From: Sipunculus nudus
Taxonomy: Eukaryota; Annelida; Sipuncula; Golfingiida; Sipunculidae
Length of the DNA stretch: 64,000 nucleotides
NCBI GenBank assembly: GCA_026874595.1
Contig: CM049307.1
Coordinates: 47,963,678-48,027,677 of the forward strand
Direction: 5' to 3'
Shown piece after piece: positions 14,655 to 28,138 of this stretch. Each line of letters opens with the position of its first letter. Positions within the stretch are counted from its first letter, which is position 1. Under the pieces are notes generated by a model, which was given only the letters and a program-made list of their open reading frames with translations, made no database searches and was not told the origin of the DNA. The position numbers and the translations under genes are program-made.

Positions 14655-16367
14655 AGTTTTGCGGATACTATGTTTTCAGCCGATCGCTGCCGCGGCATAG
14701 GTGTCCGGAGATCTTCTCCATAACCGCTGGGTGAAATTTTACGAAACCCATGATTATGTTCAGGTCACATGTGAACTGCTGCGCCCCGATTTTGCTTTGA
14801 CCTCTGACCTTTCCTCTCTGCCCAGCGTCCATTTGTGCGTCTGTTTCCATACAAAAACCCACATATCTCGGGAACCGTTTGACAGATCAGGAAAAAAATT
14901 TTGTACAAATGTAGCCCTTGGATAGCTTTATAACATACACAAAAAATGGTGGCGCCACCTTCAACCATGTTTGCCCTGTGTTCATCTGTTCATCTGCCTT
15001 GGGTTAAAATCACTCATATCTCTGCAGTGGTTTGACTAATTCACCTGAAATTCGGCCTGCATATACATCCTGGATAGCTTTCTTGATTTTATGACAGGTG
15101 GCGCCACCTACATTCACATTCACGCTGCAGACATCCAAGCTTATATCTCGGGAACCGTTTGATCGATTTTGCCAAAATTTTGCATGTGTGTAGATCTCAC
15201 ACTGATCACACAGATGTGTGGTGGCGCCACTTGCAACCATTTTTGCCGGCGTCCGTCTGTTTCTCTGCCATGGGATAATATTACTCATATCTCAGCAGTG
15301 GTTTGACATATTTGCCTAAAATTTTGCAGTTTTATACATCATGGATAGCTTCCTTGATTTTATGACAGGTGGCGCCAACTACATTCTATTTTACGCTGCA
15401 GACATCCAAGCACATATCTCGGGAACCGTTTGACCAATTGGGCCAAAATTGTGCATGTGTATAGATCTCACATAGCTCTTTATCATACACATAACTGGAG
15501 GGGCCACCTGCAACCATTTTTGCACAGCGTCCGTCTGTTTGGCTGCCGTGGGCTAAAATCACTCCTATCTCTGTAGTGGTTTGACATAACTGCCAAAAAT
15601 TTTGCAGGTTTATACATCCTGGACAGCTTTTTTTGATTTTATGACAGGTGGTGCACCTACATTCTAGTTTATGCTGCAGACGTCCAAGCTCATATCTGGG
15701 GAACCATTTGAAAGATTGGACCAAAATTTTGCATGTGTATAGATCTCACATAGCTCTTTATCATACACAAAACTGGAGGGGCCACCTGCAACCATTTTTG
15801 CACAGCGTCTGTCTGTTTGTCTGCCGTGGGCTAAAATCACTCATATCTCTGTAGTGGTTTGACTTATCTGCCTAAAAATTTTGCGTGTTCATACATCTTG
15901 AATAGCTTTCTCAATGTTTTTAGCAGGTGGCACCACCTACATTTATGTTAACGCTGCAGACATTCAGGCTTATATCTCAGGACTGGTTGGACATATCCCC
16001 CTGAAATTTTGCATGTGTATAGATCTCACATAGCTCGTAATTATACACAAAATTGGTGGTGCCACCTGCCACCATTTTTGCACAAGTCCTTCTGTTTGTC
16101 TGCTGTGGGATAAAATCACTCATATACATGTAGTGGTTTGACTTTTCTGCCTAAAATTTTGCATATGTATACAACTTGGACATCTTTCTGGATTTGTGGT
16201 AGGTGGCACAACCTACATACACATTTCGGCTGCAGACATCCATGCTAATATGCAACACACCTCACTCTATTTCCCCTTGCCACTCAATCCATGCCTCACT
16301 TCACCAGTTCCACTCTGATTTAGGCCGATACATGTAGTTTCTTGTCGTCTACCCGTATTCTAGTTTT
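14655..16367 (+). mobile_element. Family B element B2 with tandem core
   Basis: Begins at TTTTGCGGATACTATGTTTT and ends ACCCGTATTCTAGTTTTT. The core has a period of about 271-278 bp made of two half-units, each with a GGTGGCGCCACC-like palindrome (14948, 15097, 15220, 15368 and decayed copies beyond). Open frames across it are artefacts of the repeat. Confidence 0.75.
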
Positions 16368-16450
16368 TCTTTCAAATTCATTAGTTCAGGAAAAATGCAT
16401 AATTTAGATTGTAAATTCAGATGAAAGAATACATACTAACCAACCCATTT

Positions 16451-19400
16451 TTAGCTCAGCTGACTGAAAGTCATCTGAGCTATAGCGATCACTCTTTGTC
16501 CGTCGTCCGTCTGTCTGTCCGTCTGTCTGTCCGTCTGTCCGTTAACCAAGCACAAATTGTAACCGCTAGAACTGGAATCTTCTTACTTGACATCCTGGGA
16601 GGTCCATGAAAAATCTCCTTGGAAACCAGAAATTAGGTCTCTGTTACCCATATCCTTCGAGCTATGGGGCCCCAAAGTACCCCCCAGAAAAGTCCAAAAT
16701 TTCATACAAAAACTTCAATATCTCATTAACTACTTGACTGATGGTCATGATTCTTGGCATACATATTGATCATGAGAGGTTCCATCAGTTCCTGAAGACT
16801 GGTGGCGCCACCTGTATTTTTCGATTTTTTACGAATTTTTTTCTCTATTTTTAAGACCTTTAAAAATGTGAACATCTGTTAACAAGGCACAAATCGTAAT
16901 GACTTGACTTAGAATCTTCATTCTTGACACACTGAGAGACCTATGAAAAGTCTCCATGGAAACCAGAAATTAGGTCTCTGTTACCCATATCCTTCCAGCT
17001 ATGGGGCCCCAAACTACCCCCCAGAAAAGTAAAAAATTTCAAACAAAACTTCAATATCTCATTAAATACTTGACTGATGGTCATGATTTTTGTCATACAT
17101 ATTGATCATGAGATGTTCCATCACTTCCTGCAGACTGGTGGCGCCACCTGTATCGTTCAATTTTTTACGAATTTTTTTCTCTATTTTTGAGACCTTTCAA
17201 AATGTAAACATCTGTTAACAAGGCACAAATCGTAAAGACTGGACCTAGAATCTTCATTCTTGACACACTGAGAGACCTATGAAAAGTCTCCATGGAAACC
17301 AGAAATTAGGTCTCTGTTACCCATATTCTTCAAGCTATGGAGCCCCAAAGTACCCCAAAGAAAAGTAAAAAATTTCATACAAAAACTTCAGTATCTCATT
17401 AACTACTTGACTGATGGTCATGATTTGTGGCATAACTATTGATCATGAGATGTGTCATCACTTCCTGCAGACTGGTGGTGCCACCTTTATTGTTCGATTT
17501 TTTACGATTTTTTCCTCTATTTTTGAGACCTTTAAGGATGCTGTCATCTGTTAGCATGGCACAAATCGTAACGACTGGACCTAGAATCTTCATTCTTGAC
17601 ACACTGAGAGGTCCATGAAAAATATCCTTGGAAACTAGAAATTAGGTCTCTGTTAACCATATCCTTCGAGCTATGGGGCCCCAAAGTACCCCCCCCCCCC
17701 CCCGAGTAGTCAAAAATTTCATACAAAAACTTCAATATCTCAATAACTACATCACTGATGGTCATGATTTTTGGCATACATATTGATTATGAAATATTCC
17801 ATCAGTTCCTGCAGACTTGTGGCGCCACCTGTATTGTTTGATTTTTTACGATTTTTTCCTCTATTTTTGAGACCTTTAAGGATGCTGTCATCTGTTAACG
17901 TGGCACAAATCGTAACGACTGGACCTAGAATCTTCATTCTCGACACACTGAGAGACCTATTAAAAGTCTCCATGGAAACCAAAATTAGGTCTCTGTTACC
18001 CATATTCTTCGAGCTATGGAGCCCTAAAGTACCCCCAAGAAAAGTAAAAAATTTCATACAAAAACTTCAATATCTCATGAACTACTTGAATGATGGTCAT
18101 GATTTGTGGCATAACTATTGATCATGAGATGTGTCATCACTTCCTGCAGACTGGTGGCGCCACCTGTATCGTTCGATTTTTTACAATTTTTTCCTCTATT
18201 TTTGAGATCTTTAAGGATGCTGTCATCTGTTAGCATGGCACAAATAGTAACGACTGGACCTAGAATCTTCATTCTCAACACACTAGAAGACCTATGAAAA
18301 GTCTCCATGGAAACCAGAAATTAGGTCTCTGTTACCCATATCCTTCGAGCTATGGGGCCCCAAAGTACCCTCCCAGAGTAGTCAAAAATTTCATACAAAA
18401 ACTTCAATATCTCAATAACTACATCACTGATGGTCATGATTTTTGGCATACATATTGATTATGAGATGTTCCATCAATTCCTGCAGACTGGTGGTGCCAC
18501 CTATGTTATCTATCAAGAGGGTACAAATTGCAACAACTGGACCTAGAAACTTCATTCTGGTCATGCAAGGAGGCCCATGAAGAGTGCCTGTGGAAACTTG
18601 AAATTAGGTCTCTGTTACCCATATCCTTCAAGCTATAGGTCTCTGAAGTATCCCTCAGAATAATGGACAATTTGATACAAAAGCTGAAGTATCTGATCAA
18701 CTAATACAGAGATCATCATGATTCTTTGCATGGATATTGACCATTAAGTGTTTTTAGCTCAGCTGACTGTAAGTCATCTGAAGTATCCCTCAGAATAATG
18801 GACAGTTTGATACAAAAGCTCAAGTATCTAAACAACTATTGCAGTGATCACCATGATTCTTTGCATGGATATTGATCATGGAATGTGTCATCAGTTTCTG
18901 CAGTATGGTGGCGCCACCTATATTTTTTTATTTTTACGAATTTTTTTCTCTATTTTTGAGACCTCATAAGATGCGGTCATTTGTTAACATGGCACAAATC
19001 GTAACAACTGGACCTAGAATCTTCTCTCTTGACATGCTGAGAGGCCCATAAAAAGTTTCCTTAAAAACTTGAAATTAGGTCTCTGTTACCCATAACCTCT
19101 GAGCTATGGGGCTCCGAAGTACCCCCCAGAATAATGGAAAATTTGATACAAAAGCTCAAGTATCTGAACAATTATTATATTGATCACCATGATTCTTTGC
19201 ATGGATATTGATCATGAAATGTTTCATCAGTTTCTGCATTCTGGTGGCGCCACCTGTATTTTTTCAATTTTTAGCTCAGCTGACTGAAAGTCATCTGAGC
19301 TGTAGGGGTCACCTTTTGTCCGTCGTCCGTCCGGCCATCCAGGCGTCTGTCTGTTAACAGGGCACAAATCGTAACCGCTAGACCGGGAATCTTCTTACTG

Positions 19401-20465
19401 GAAATCCTGGGAGGTCTATGGAAATTCTCCTTTTAAACCTGAAATTAGGTCACTGTGACCTATATTCTTCGAGCTATGGGGTTCTGAAGTACCCCCCAGA
19501 ATAATGCAAAATTTAATACAAAAGCTCAAGTATCTGAACAACTAATGCATTAATCACCATGATTCTTTGCATGGATATTGATCATGGAGTGTTTCATCAA
19601 TTTCTGGAGATTGGTGGCGCCACCTATATTTTTTTTATTTTTACGATTTTTTTTCTCTACTTTTGTGATCTTTAAACATTTGGTCATCTGTAAACAGGGC
19701 ACAAATCATAATGACTGGACCTAGAATCTTCTGTCCTCACCTCCAGGGAAGCCCATAAAAGGTCTATGTGGAAACCCGAAATAAGGTCCCTGTTACCCAT
19801 ATTCTGTGAGCCATGGGGCTCTGAAGTACCCCCCAGAATAAAGATTTGGTCATATATTAACAGGGCACAAATCATAATGACTGGACCTAGAATCTTCTGT
19901 CCTCACCTCCAGGGAAGCCCATAAAAGGTCTACATGGAAACCCGAAATAAGGTCCCTGTTACCCATATCCTTCATGCTCTGGGGCTCCGAAGTACTCCCC
20001 AGAATAAAGATTTGGTCATCTGTTAACAGAGCACAAATTATAATGACTTGACCTAGAATCTCCTTTCTTGATATGCTGGGAGGCCCCTGAAAAGTCTCCT
20101 TGTGCACCTGAAATTACATCTCTGTTACCCATATCCTTCATCCTATGCGGCTTTGAAATACCCCCCAGAATAAACATTTGGATTTGTTAACAGGGCACAA
20201 ATCATAATAACTGGACCTAGAATTTTATTTTTTGACATGCTGGGAGACCCCTGAAAAGTCATCTTGTAAACCTTGAAAATAGGTGTCTGTTACCCATATC
20301 CGTCATGCTACAGAGCTCCATAGTACCCCAATGAATATTGGATGATTTTATACAAAAGGTCAAGTTTGGAAAAAGTATTTCATTCAAATTTGACATTCAG
20401 ATGATAAAATTACTTTTGTCAATGTCTTCCTGGTCAGCTGAGCGTCATGACCCCTGGGTCACTTG
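16451..20465 (+). mobile_element. Family A element A1 (HINE/Pearl-like), about 4 kb
   Basis: Starts with TTAGCTCAGCTGACTG, a hairpin at 16453-16481 (AGCTCAG/CTGAGCT and TGAC/GTCA arms, 5-base loop), then a CCGT/CTGT microsatellite. It ends with GTCAGCTGAGC, a near-palindrome TGACCCCTGGGTCA and CTTG. Between lie about nine copies of a unit of roughly 336 bp. Two further 5' heads occur inside (about 18753 and 19269), so it may be two nested or concatenated copies with one shared 3' end. It has no coding capacity. Terminal inverted repeats, tandem core and 3' palindrome fit Helentron-associated non-autonomous elements. Confidence 0.7.
16801..19624 (+). repeat. Tandem array of ~336-bp units, each with GGTGGCGCCACC
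   Basis: The palindrome or a one-to-two-base variant recurs at 16801, 17137, 17474, 17819, 18153, 18490, 18907, 19243 and 19613. Spacings are 334-345 except where extra 5' head sequence was added (417 and 370). Each unit has the same order: GTTAACA-GGCACAAATCGTAA, GAAATTAGGTCTCTGTTACC, a run of Cs, then ATTGATCATGAGATG and the palindrome. Confidence 0.92.
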
Positions 20466-21659
20466 TCTTGATATGAAACCCCAGAGTCTTTCAAAGGATT
20501 CTTTCCATTTATTGTCACTGAACTGTCTTTATTTATCTGTTGATGTGCAAGCGATGTTATTGGGTTTAAGTGTTGTCACAGCAAAAACTCATGAAATTTT
20601 TTTTTTCAATAAACGATGACTGATGAATGAATAATGCATGAAATTCAGAACAAACAGCTTGTATGCCTCACATCAGGTGCTGAGATAGTTCAAGGATGAC
20701 CTCACCAGATTTTTCAGTTCCAATCCAGACACAGAGTCAGATCCCAGTAGACATTGTCATCGTGAATGGGGTGATACAGTCCAAACTCTATTACTGTTTT
20801 ACTGCCATTGCCTTTTAAAACTGCTTATGAGCACTAGTTTGGAGTTATTTCAAGCCTCACATTTTTCAAACCCCTAGAGTTCTTAGATCCAATTTATACA
20901 TAACAGATAACACTTGCAAGAATTTAAATTCATGTAACATAAAGCACATGCAAGGTTAATGATGAAATTTTGACAAGGCCCCAGTTTATTCACCTTAAGA
21001 ATTGAGCCATGTGGCAACAAATCTCACTGAGAGATTGACACATGTTAGAATACCACATTTCACAATTTTAAAGTCTGTTCAAAGATCAATTTAAGACACA
21101 ACATTAGAACAAGCATAATTTTTGCTACAGCAGGAAATTGAGTTTTAAATTGATTTATGTCAGTGAGGACTTGTGACTTAGGCCATAGTTTATTCACCCA
21201 TAATACTTAACTAATGCTGTGACAAATATGTCATGTGGTTGTTTCTTCATCCTTTCCCAATGTATTGTCAGTATCCCCCCACATATGCCTCGGTCTTTTA
21301 CTCCTTTAATACTAAAGATAATCAATTCATTATTATCACTCTTTTCTGCTGCAGCATTTTATTATTTGCATATTATCAGCCACCTATATATCCAATCCAT
21401 ATCTTATTCTTTAATTGTTAAAATGTGAAGAAACAGTTTGTGTCCATCCATTTCTTATATAACTGTTGCTGTATAAGCATTATCATCTAGCAGAAATTCT
21501 ATTTTGCTCACAAGCAGTGGCTAGAGATGTTTCTTTTCTGTGGAGCATATGTTTGATACAGCATTATCGCTGGAAGTGATATTTCTGCCTTAAACACATT
21601 GCAAAATCAAGAAATGCAGGTTTAAGTTACAAATATCCAGAATATTGATTTAAGCTGAG

Positions 21660-22310
21660 AACTTGTTGTCATTGGCCTCCCGTGTGGCTACTCTGTCACT
21701 CCTAATGCTCTCGTAAAGTGGCAGTGCCATGAATACAACATTGTGGTTTATACCTAAGTTACCGAACTTGCAATAGATCTATACTTTAGGCTTTGCACGA
21801 GACAGAGCCTTATTATATTTAGTCCTGCCTTATCTATGTATTTGACACATTACACTACAGTGCACTTACGGCTTTATGAGAATTGATTCAGCAACATGTT
21901 ATGGAACACAGACTTATGTATTTACGGCCCCTCTCGGTTTGGTACTAACCAATAAAAGACACTCAGACAGCGGAGATCGATGCCCCAGATACAATGAATC
22001 TTGCAAACATTTTCATTAGAGAGTCAATCGGACTCCCGATGTGTGAAAAGCGACGAACCGTGAACAATTGGCCTGTAGATCATGTGCCCAAGGAGGCAAT
22101 TGTAGCAATAATAGGAGATTAAGCATAACGAATGTGCTCAGCCCAGTGCCATAAGTCGTGAAGAAAGTGTGATATAATGCTCCCTGATGTGTCACAAGAA
22201 CATTGATATACAAAGCTGATTTTGTAATATTGCATGGCGTGAGCTGCTTTAAGGGTGTGAAGTCGGAATGGGTCCTACGGATATAATAATACAATATCGG
22301 TGGTGTTGTT
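21660..22310. promoter_or_regulatory. CpG-retaining patch, candidate intronic regulatory element
   Basis: About 650 bp of high-complexity sequence with many CpGs (for example GCGACGAACCG, AGCGGAGATCGATG) sits inside an otherwise CpG-poor intron. It has no repeat structure and no protein-like frame. Retained CpG suggests absence of germline methylation, as at enhancers and promoters; this is inference. Confidence 0.35.
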
Positions 22311-22537
22311 GTGTGAGTGGTGTGAGGCTTTCAGTGTTTAGCTAAAAGTGGTACAGTGTACTAATTTATTGTGACATAGCTCGCCAAAACAGTCCTTTAG
22401 GATAACAAATTTATATAGGCTCCACATATACCAAATAGGAAATTTCTACAAGTAACTAACAAGAAAGTGTGATAATTTCATCTGTACACATGTATATACT
22501 GTTAATATTTAATATATGTTTATATATTTGTTACATG

Positions 22538-22691
22538 TAACATTTGTCATTTTCATGTATGAGATGTATAGATAAGGGGGCGGGGGGCGGGGTTAAGTTT
22601 AGTTCAGGCAGGGTGGTAACATTTGTCATTTTTGTGTATGAGATGTATATATAAGGGGGGGGGGGCGTTAAGTTTAGTTCAGGCAGGGTGG
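22538..22691. repeat. G-rich tandem duplication, ~78-bp unit
   Basis: TAACATTTGTCATTTT, ATGAGATGTATA, a G run, then TTAAGTTTAGTTCAGGCAGG is repeated at 22538-22616 and 22617-22691. The G runs could form quadruplexes. Confidence 0.85.
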
Positions 22692-24886
22692 GGAATGTGA
22701 AGAGTTGATGGATATTAACTGTTATGTTTAGTGTGAATTGAGTTTTGATATGTATTGTCAGCAACACAACAAGCGAATACATATACAAGACTTTGCCCAC
22801 TACTGATAGGTAATTTGCCTGTCTGGAGCTTAAGGTCCCCGTTTTGATTCCTTGACAGCCTCAACGACAAACTGTGAAATTTTAAAATAACTGCAGAGAT
22901 ACTCTCACAGAACTACAAAATTTGATAATATAGTTTACATTTTGATTGCAGGGGTTTCAAATTTGCAATGTTCCCATTAGGTAAATTATCACATTTATAA
23001 ATCCTTCCTGAATATGACACCTCATATACACTTGAAAACAAAATTGATATATATTTTATGTTAGCTGTAAATCAAAGATTATAATTATATAGTATAAAAT
23101 CTTTAGCATATCTGCCACATGTTTAGCTTTCTAAGTGTTTTCTTGGGTCCTTGAAATATTCTACAGATTTTTTCATCATGCATATTGATAATTATAATAA
23201 TGGTTATATAAATGTACAAGTTAATTTTAGGTAAGATCATGAAAATAAAACCCTCCCTAAATGCTGAAGTGGTGCAAATCATGAAAATTTAATGCCACAG
23301 TATATGGCATATTCAACAGTCATTGATGGATAAAGCTCCTGTCACCTCAAGGCCCTGCCACTGCTAATTATCCTAGCTGGGAGTTTAGTTATTGTCTAGT
23401 AAGTGGCACCACCTACTGTGCCATGCATGATCAGCCAATTAGTTGCAAACTGGTAATTACTGGTAACACAGTATTAAATAGTATTGGTAATACTTATAAA
23501 AACAATTTTTTACCAATTTGTAAAAATGCTCCAAACCCTCCAGAGAACCTTCTTGGTGTGATATTACATATCCATGAAGTCCTGTAATAAAATAAAAGTT
23601 TTGCCTGATCTTGTATGACATTATTATCCAAGTAAGATTTAAAATCAAAGGGAATATCATTAGTTATATACAGAAATTCCAATTCAACAAAGTTAATACT
23701 GCCGTAATGAAATCTTTAGAGGGGGTGTTTTTGGAAATGAATTACATTAGATTGTATTGTATTGATCGTAAAATGTATTTCAGCAGACACTGGATTGGAT
23801 TATAAAAGGAAAAACAGGAGCTTGATGTATAAAATAAATGTCATAATGTTCATTTTATTAACCGAGTTTCCATTAATCATACTGTGGCATTTAAGTAAAA
23901 CTAGTATTTTTGTAGGCCTTCCAGAGAGAAATACATTTTATCATTGTTTTCTGTGGTCTATTGTGGATCTTAATATCTCATACATGTCACAGTAACTGTA
24001 TTCTGCACAGAAGTCTTCAAAAATTACTGTTATCATTGATTTTATGGGTAGAGTATATCAATCTTAATACTTGTCATATGTCACAGGAAATATCTTGAGC
24101 AATAGAACTACTGAAGCAGTGGTCATGACAAAGAAAAAACGATTCCAACCTTTGCTGCAAAATATGAAGCCATTTATTGTTGGGGCACAGGACATCACCC
24201 ACACAGCAGACATGTCACTAGTTTTTCCGACTAGTGACACCTGTAATATTACAATTTGACAAGATATTTCTGCTAATGGTACAGATTAAATGATTCACTG
24301 ATCAAAGACGAGCCATTCCGTCTAAATCACAGGATTTGTGCGGTGTATACTTCGGGATATCCCTATAACTGCTGCCGCGAAATAAAAACCACAAAGCCTC
24401 CAGATCATTGGAGTTGCCCTGAGGAAAATTGGAGGGCCTGAACCCTGTGAAATTGATGGCCATTCTAGCGTGTTCTTCTCAGTCCAAGTTTTGGTTGTGA
24501 CTCATTTAATCTTCAGGTTTGGCATAAAGAGTTGTGGCTCAGTGTCAGTTGGTTGGGATGAGCATGTGCAAGTAAAGCAAGAAAGTGACTTTTATCTAGT
24601 AAATCAGGAAAGCGTCTGGGTGTAAAATGTGGGACGATACTTTTTTTTTTACTTGCCCCGCAACCCAAGGGATTTGGGCATAGTGATATAGGCCTGCTAG
24701 TCCCATAGCCATATGACTCAAGAAAAGCCATTATACATTTTCTTAAGCAGTCATCCTTCAGCAAATTTAAAATAGATAATATCCCAGGAAAAATATTGCT
24801 CCCGAGAGGATTTACATCCAGGCAATTGGCTTTGTGAACCAGTGCTTTGCTATTACAGTTAATATTGCTGATTATCCAATTAATTT

Positions 24887-25350
24887 TTAGCTCAGCTTAG
24901 GTTCAGTCATGAACTTCAGTAATCAGTCTTTGTTTGCCATCTTGTTCATTGTTGGAACATCTGTGTGGGTGTCCTGTTATCTGTTACTAGGGCCAGCTTT
25001 GTATCCATCACCAGTTAAAGAGCTAACAGCTTTTATTTTGCATTTTGACAGACTTAGGTGTATGCTGTTTTTAATCCTGAAATTACTGAACTGTGACATA
25101 TTATTGGAAGATTCTAAAGAAATAATATTTAGCACTTTTTATCAGACATTTATAAGCAGGCAGGTTTCTTGAACATCTTTTGCTATAATTTCAAATGTAG
25201 AAAATGTGTTATTTCTAAATTTTTAAAAATTCTGAACAGAATTAAAAAATCCAAACCAGCTCTTCAGTACTGTCATGGATATAGTTGTGTGTCACATTGC
25301 ATGCAATTTTATTTGCTGGGATTTAAAACTTTAGCTTCACGGCTCCTTGG
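24887..25350 (+). mobile_element. Possible degraded family A copy
   Basis: TTTTTAGCTCAGCTTAGGTT resembles the 5' head, and CTTGGTCACTTG near 25350 the 3' tail. The interior is unrelated or decayed. Weak. Confidence 0.25.
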
Positions 25351-26254
25351 TCACTTGATTCTGTCTAATACAGAAATCAACACACAATTAAATTTGTCTG
25401 AAATTATTAAATTTACTATAATACATAGGGGCAGTGGCATTCCTGAGGGGGGAACCCAGTCTCCCAATAATATTAATGCTGTCATAGAATATTATATCCC
25501 AATCAATGTAATATCTATATTTATGTCCAGCTGTAACACTGTTAGTCATGTGTCATTACACGCAAACTGTCTCTGCATACTTGCATTGCCAGAGATAATT
25601 GCATCTTATTATTGATATGAGACAAATTGCCTCTCCTGTTTTTTATATAACTTTAAAATTTTGAGATTGATAACTGACTCATGCATGATAACACCGATTT
25701 GAATGTGTTAATGTGGTGCAGCATAAGTACTGTGATTGGATGAGAACATAATTTTTTATAGGGAACAATCAAATGAAATGGATAATTCATGAGAAAACAG
25801 TTATTCCTTATAGGACAGCTGTGTGTATTCACCATAATTCTAATCTATGGATCTTTAAGAGAATTGTGGTGTCTCAAAGTCTACTCATAACCAAGGAAAC
25901 ACAATGAGACTTGATTTCATTAAATGTTTTTCAGTAGAGTTATTTCTTCTCTATGGTTACCATGGGTTGAGGGTGTGAGGCCATGCTAAACTTTTTTCCT
26001 ATTGATCTTCCTTTATATGCATGCATGCACAAGTGTGTTTATGGGGAATGTGTGTGCATGTATGTGGATGGGGGTGGAGGTTTTGGCAAGCTAGGTGCAT
26101 ACCATATCTCTCCTGTAAAAACTGCCCTTTAAAAACTGAACATTTTAATTTCCCATAATTTGATATTATGTAATTCTTGAGCACACTGAGAAGCTGACAT
26201 TTTACTGTTTTACCTATTTAGGGCCTCCCTTGAATAAGCAGGTGCCCTATAGTA

Positions 26255-26860
26255 ATCACCCTGTCCGTCTGTCTGTCTGTTGTCCACCCACAGATTTGTT
26301 TCCGGATGATAACTCCTGTTTGGATTGACATATGAATTTAAAACTTGACTTATATATGGCCCAACACTGAAGCAGAAACATTATTGATTTTGGGGTCATT
26401 GCATCAAAGGTCAAGGCGACAGGACCCACATCTTTGAAAAAAGTTTGTAGATGCATTTAAAACCAAATGTTTCATCTCAGACCTTCCATCTTGCATAGAT
26501 AGCTTACCAGCCAATAGTGGAAGATCCCTATAGTTTTTTTGTGTCACAAGGTCTAAGGCAAAGGTCATAGGTTCAATCTGTCAACAAATTCATTTTTGGA
26601 TGATAAGTCCTGTGTGGATTGACATCTGGATTTCGAACTGGACGTATATATGGCCCAAAACTAAAGCAAGACCCCTTTTGATTTTGGGGTCATGAGGTCA
26701 GAGATCAACACCACAGGACCCACATCTTTAAAAAGAATATGGAATGTGGAAAGAATGTGGATGCATTTTAAACCAAACTTTATCCCACATCTTCCGCCTT
26801 TGACATATAGCTCACCTGCAAATAGGGGGAGATCCCTTTTGATTTTGGGGTCAATAATCC
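26255..26860 (+). repeat. Family C tandem repeat, ~294-bp unit
   Basis: A CCGTCTGTCTGTCTG run is followed by two copies of a unit containing GGATGATAA-TCCTGT-TGGATTGACAT, then TATATATGGCCCAA and TTTTGGGGTCAT. GGATGAT falls at 26304 and 26598. The build (CTGT run then tandem units) is like families A and B but the sequence is different. Confidence 0.7.
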
Positions 26861-27302
26861 TTTTGGCAAACTGTGTAATCAGGCATGACATGTATTGACT
26901 GAGAATTTCAGGCAATTCAAGAAATCACTGATTCACTCAGGCATTTCACGAAATGACACAGATGGCAAAATACATGACCTGAGTTTGCCATTAATATACA
27001 TCTTATGCATCAGAACCATTATAATATAAATATTAGAAGATCAGTCTTTGGTAAAATCCTAACACAAGTTATGCAGATTATTTTGAAAAATAGAGCACAT
27101 GGAATTGAAATCAGGTTGTTACACTATTTGCCTAAAACACTTCAGGCAAATTGTGTAATAATGATCACCAAATTTCAGTCATTACATTTAATGCCTGGAA
27201 ATTTAAAGTCATTTCATGAAATGTCTGAGTGAATCAGTCATTTCATGTAATGCGTGAAGTTTTCAGTCATTACACATAATGCCTGATTACATTGTTTGCC
27301 TG

Positions 27303-27306
<4 letters not shown>
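26861..27306 (+). mobile_element. Foldback MITE with ~100-bp inverted arms
   Basis: The left arm from about 26865 (GGCAAACTGTGTAATCAGGC) matches the reverse complement of the right arm ending about 27300 (GGCAAACAATGTAATCAGGC). Similarity continues through CTGATTCACTCAG and CATTTCA-GAAATGAC for about 100 bp. A shorter inverted pair lies inside. The right end abuts the TA microsatellite. No coding. Confidence 0.75.
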
Positions 27307-27346
<40 letters not shown>

Positions 27347-27364
27347 ATCTATATCTATATATAT
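27307..27364. repeat. TA microsatellite, left flank of the LTR element
   Basis: (TA)n with a few TCTA units; the LTR element begins directly after it. Confidence 0.95.
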
Positions 27365-28138
27365 TGTTGCAGAATCTAATTTAAACAGATCACGTATGCG
27401 TGATGAACCCAAATTTTGTAATGGAGATAAAAAAAATCAGATTCTGTAACACTAGGCAGCGTGAAATGTCTAGGGGAATGAATAAAGAAGTCAGTGGTTT
27501 TTGTTAACAAATAACTATAATTTATTCTTAAAACAACCCTAACAATACAATACACTAAATCAATACAATTATACAGTAAAACAGCGTTATAGCAACAAGT
27601 CAATATAATCACACAGAAAGATAATGGTACAGTACCTCGATACCAACACCATTACAATGATAAGTCCTTTGAATGTAAACTCTCCAGAATGCCAGTCCAG
27701 TGGAAAGTTCTTGCAACAACACAGAAAGAAAAATGAAGTCCAAATGTATAAAATCCAGGAGAAAGTCTTTGAAACTCTATAATTGCCGCATTCTTCGGAT
27801 AAGGTCCTGACACAAGCTTCTGCGTCCGCTGGAATCTGCTTTGCTGTCTGCCCTCTGGCTCTAAAAAACAGCCCCTTTATATACCTTCACACCCCAAGCC
27901 GGGAATTTTCCACTTCTCAAATAGTCTATAAGTTCCTGCACAACACACGTTTCAGGAACTCTCTAGAAAGACATCGCTGTGTATCTACACAAACCAGGCT
28001 CATCACGTGACCCACGAACAGATGTGAAAACCCAGGCTCACATGACAACGAGAGCCCAACCAGTATGGACCTAAACATAAAATGTAACAACAACACGAGT
28101 TACGCCCGTGTCACACAATAAAAAGAGCACCTGTAACA
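27365..28138 (-). repeat. 3' LTR of the Gmr1-like element
   Basis: Direct repeat of the right LTR, about 95% identical by eye. On the - strand it starts TGTTACAGGTGCTC immediately after the purine tract and ends at TGCAACA. TATA box at 27876-27883 and AATAAA at 27521-27526, at the same places as in the other LTR. Confidence 0.93.

Larger units (their letters stand above)
20466..26250 (+). other. STX8: Presumed syntaxin-8 intron, middle part
   Basis: Non-coding, mostly CpG-poor sequence between the family A element and the next repeats. It holds a CpG-bearing patch (21660-22310), a G-rich tandem duplication (22538-22691) and a possible degraded family A copy (24887-25350). Open frames here look random. 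Confidence 0.4.

Noticed and set aside
15010-15724. Long - strand open frames in family B arrays
   Set aside because: They recur with the tandem units and follow the repeat period, so they are repeat artefacts rather than genes.
17399-18308. Repeated - strand frames containing MKILGPVVTICA
   Set aside because: They are the same segment of each 336-bp unit translated repeatedly; no start context or family match.
16801-19624. CRISPR-like array
   Set aside because: Units of about 336 bp are homologous throughout, without short repeats and unique spacers, and this is animal DNA.
25169-25615. 148-codon open frame on +
   Set aside because: Composition of translated AT-rich intron; no motif, no splice context.
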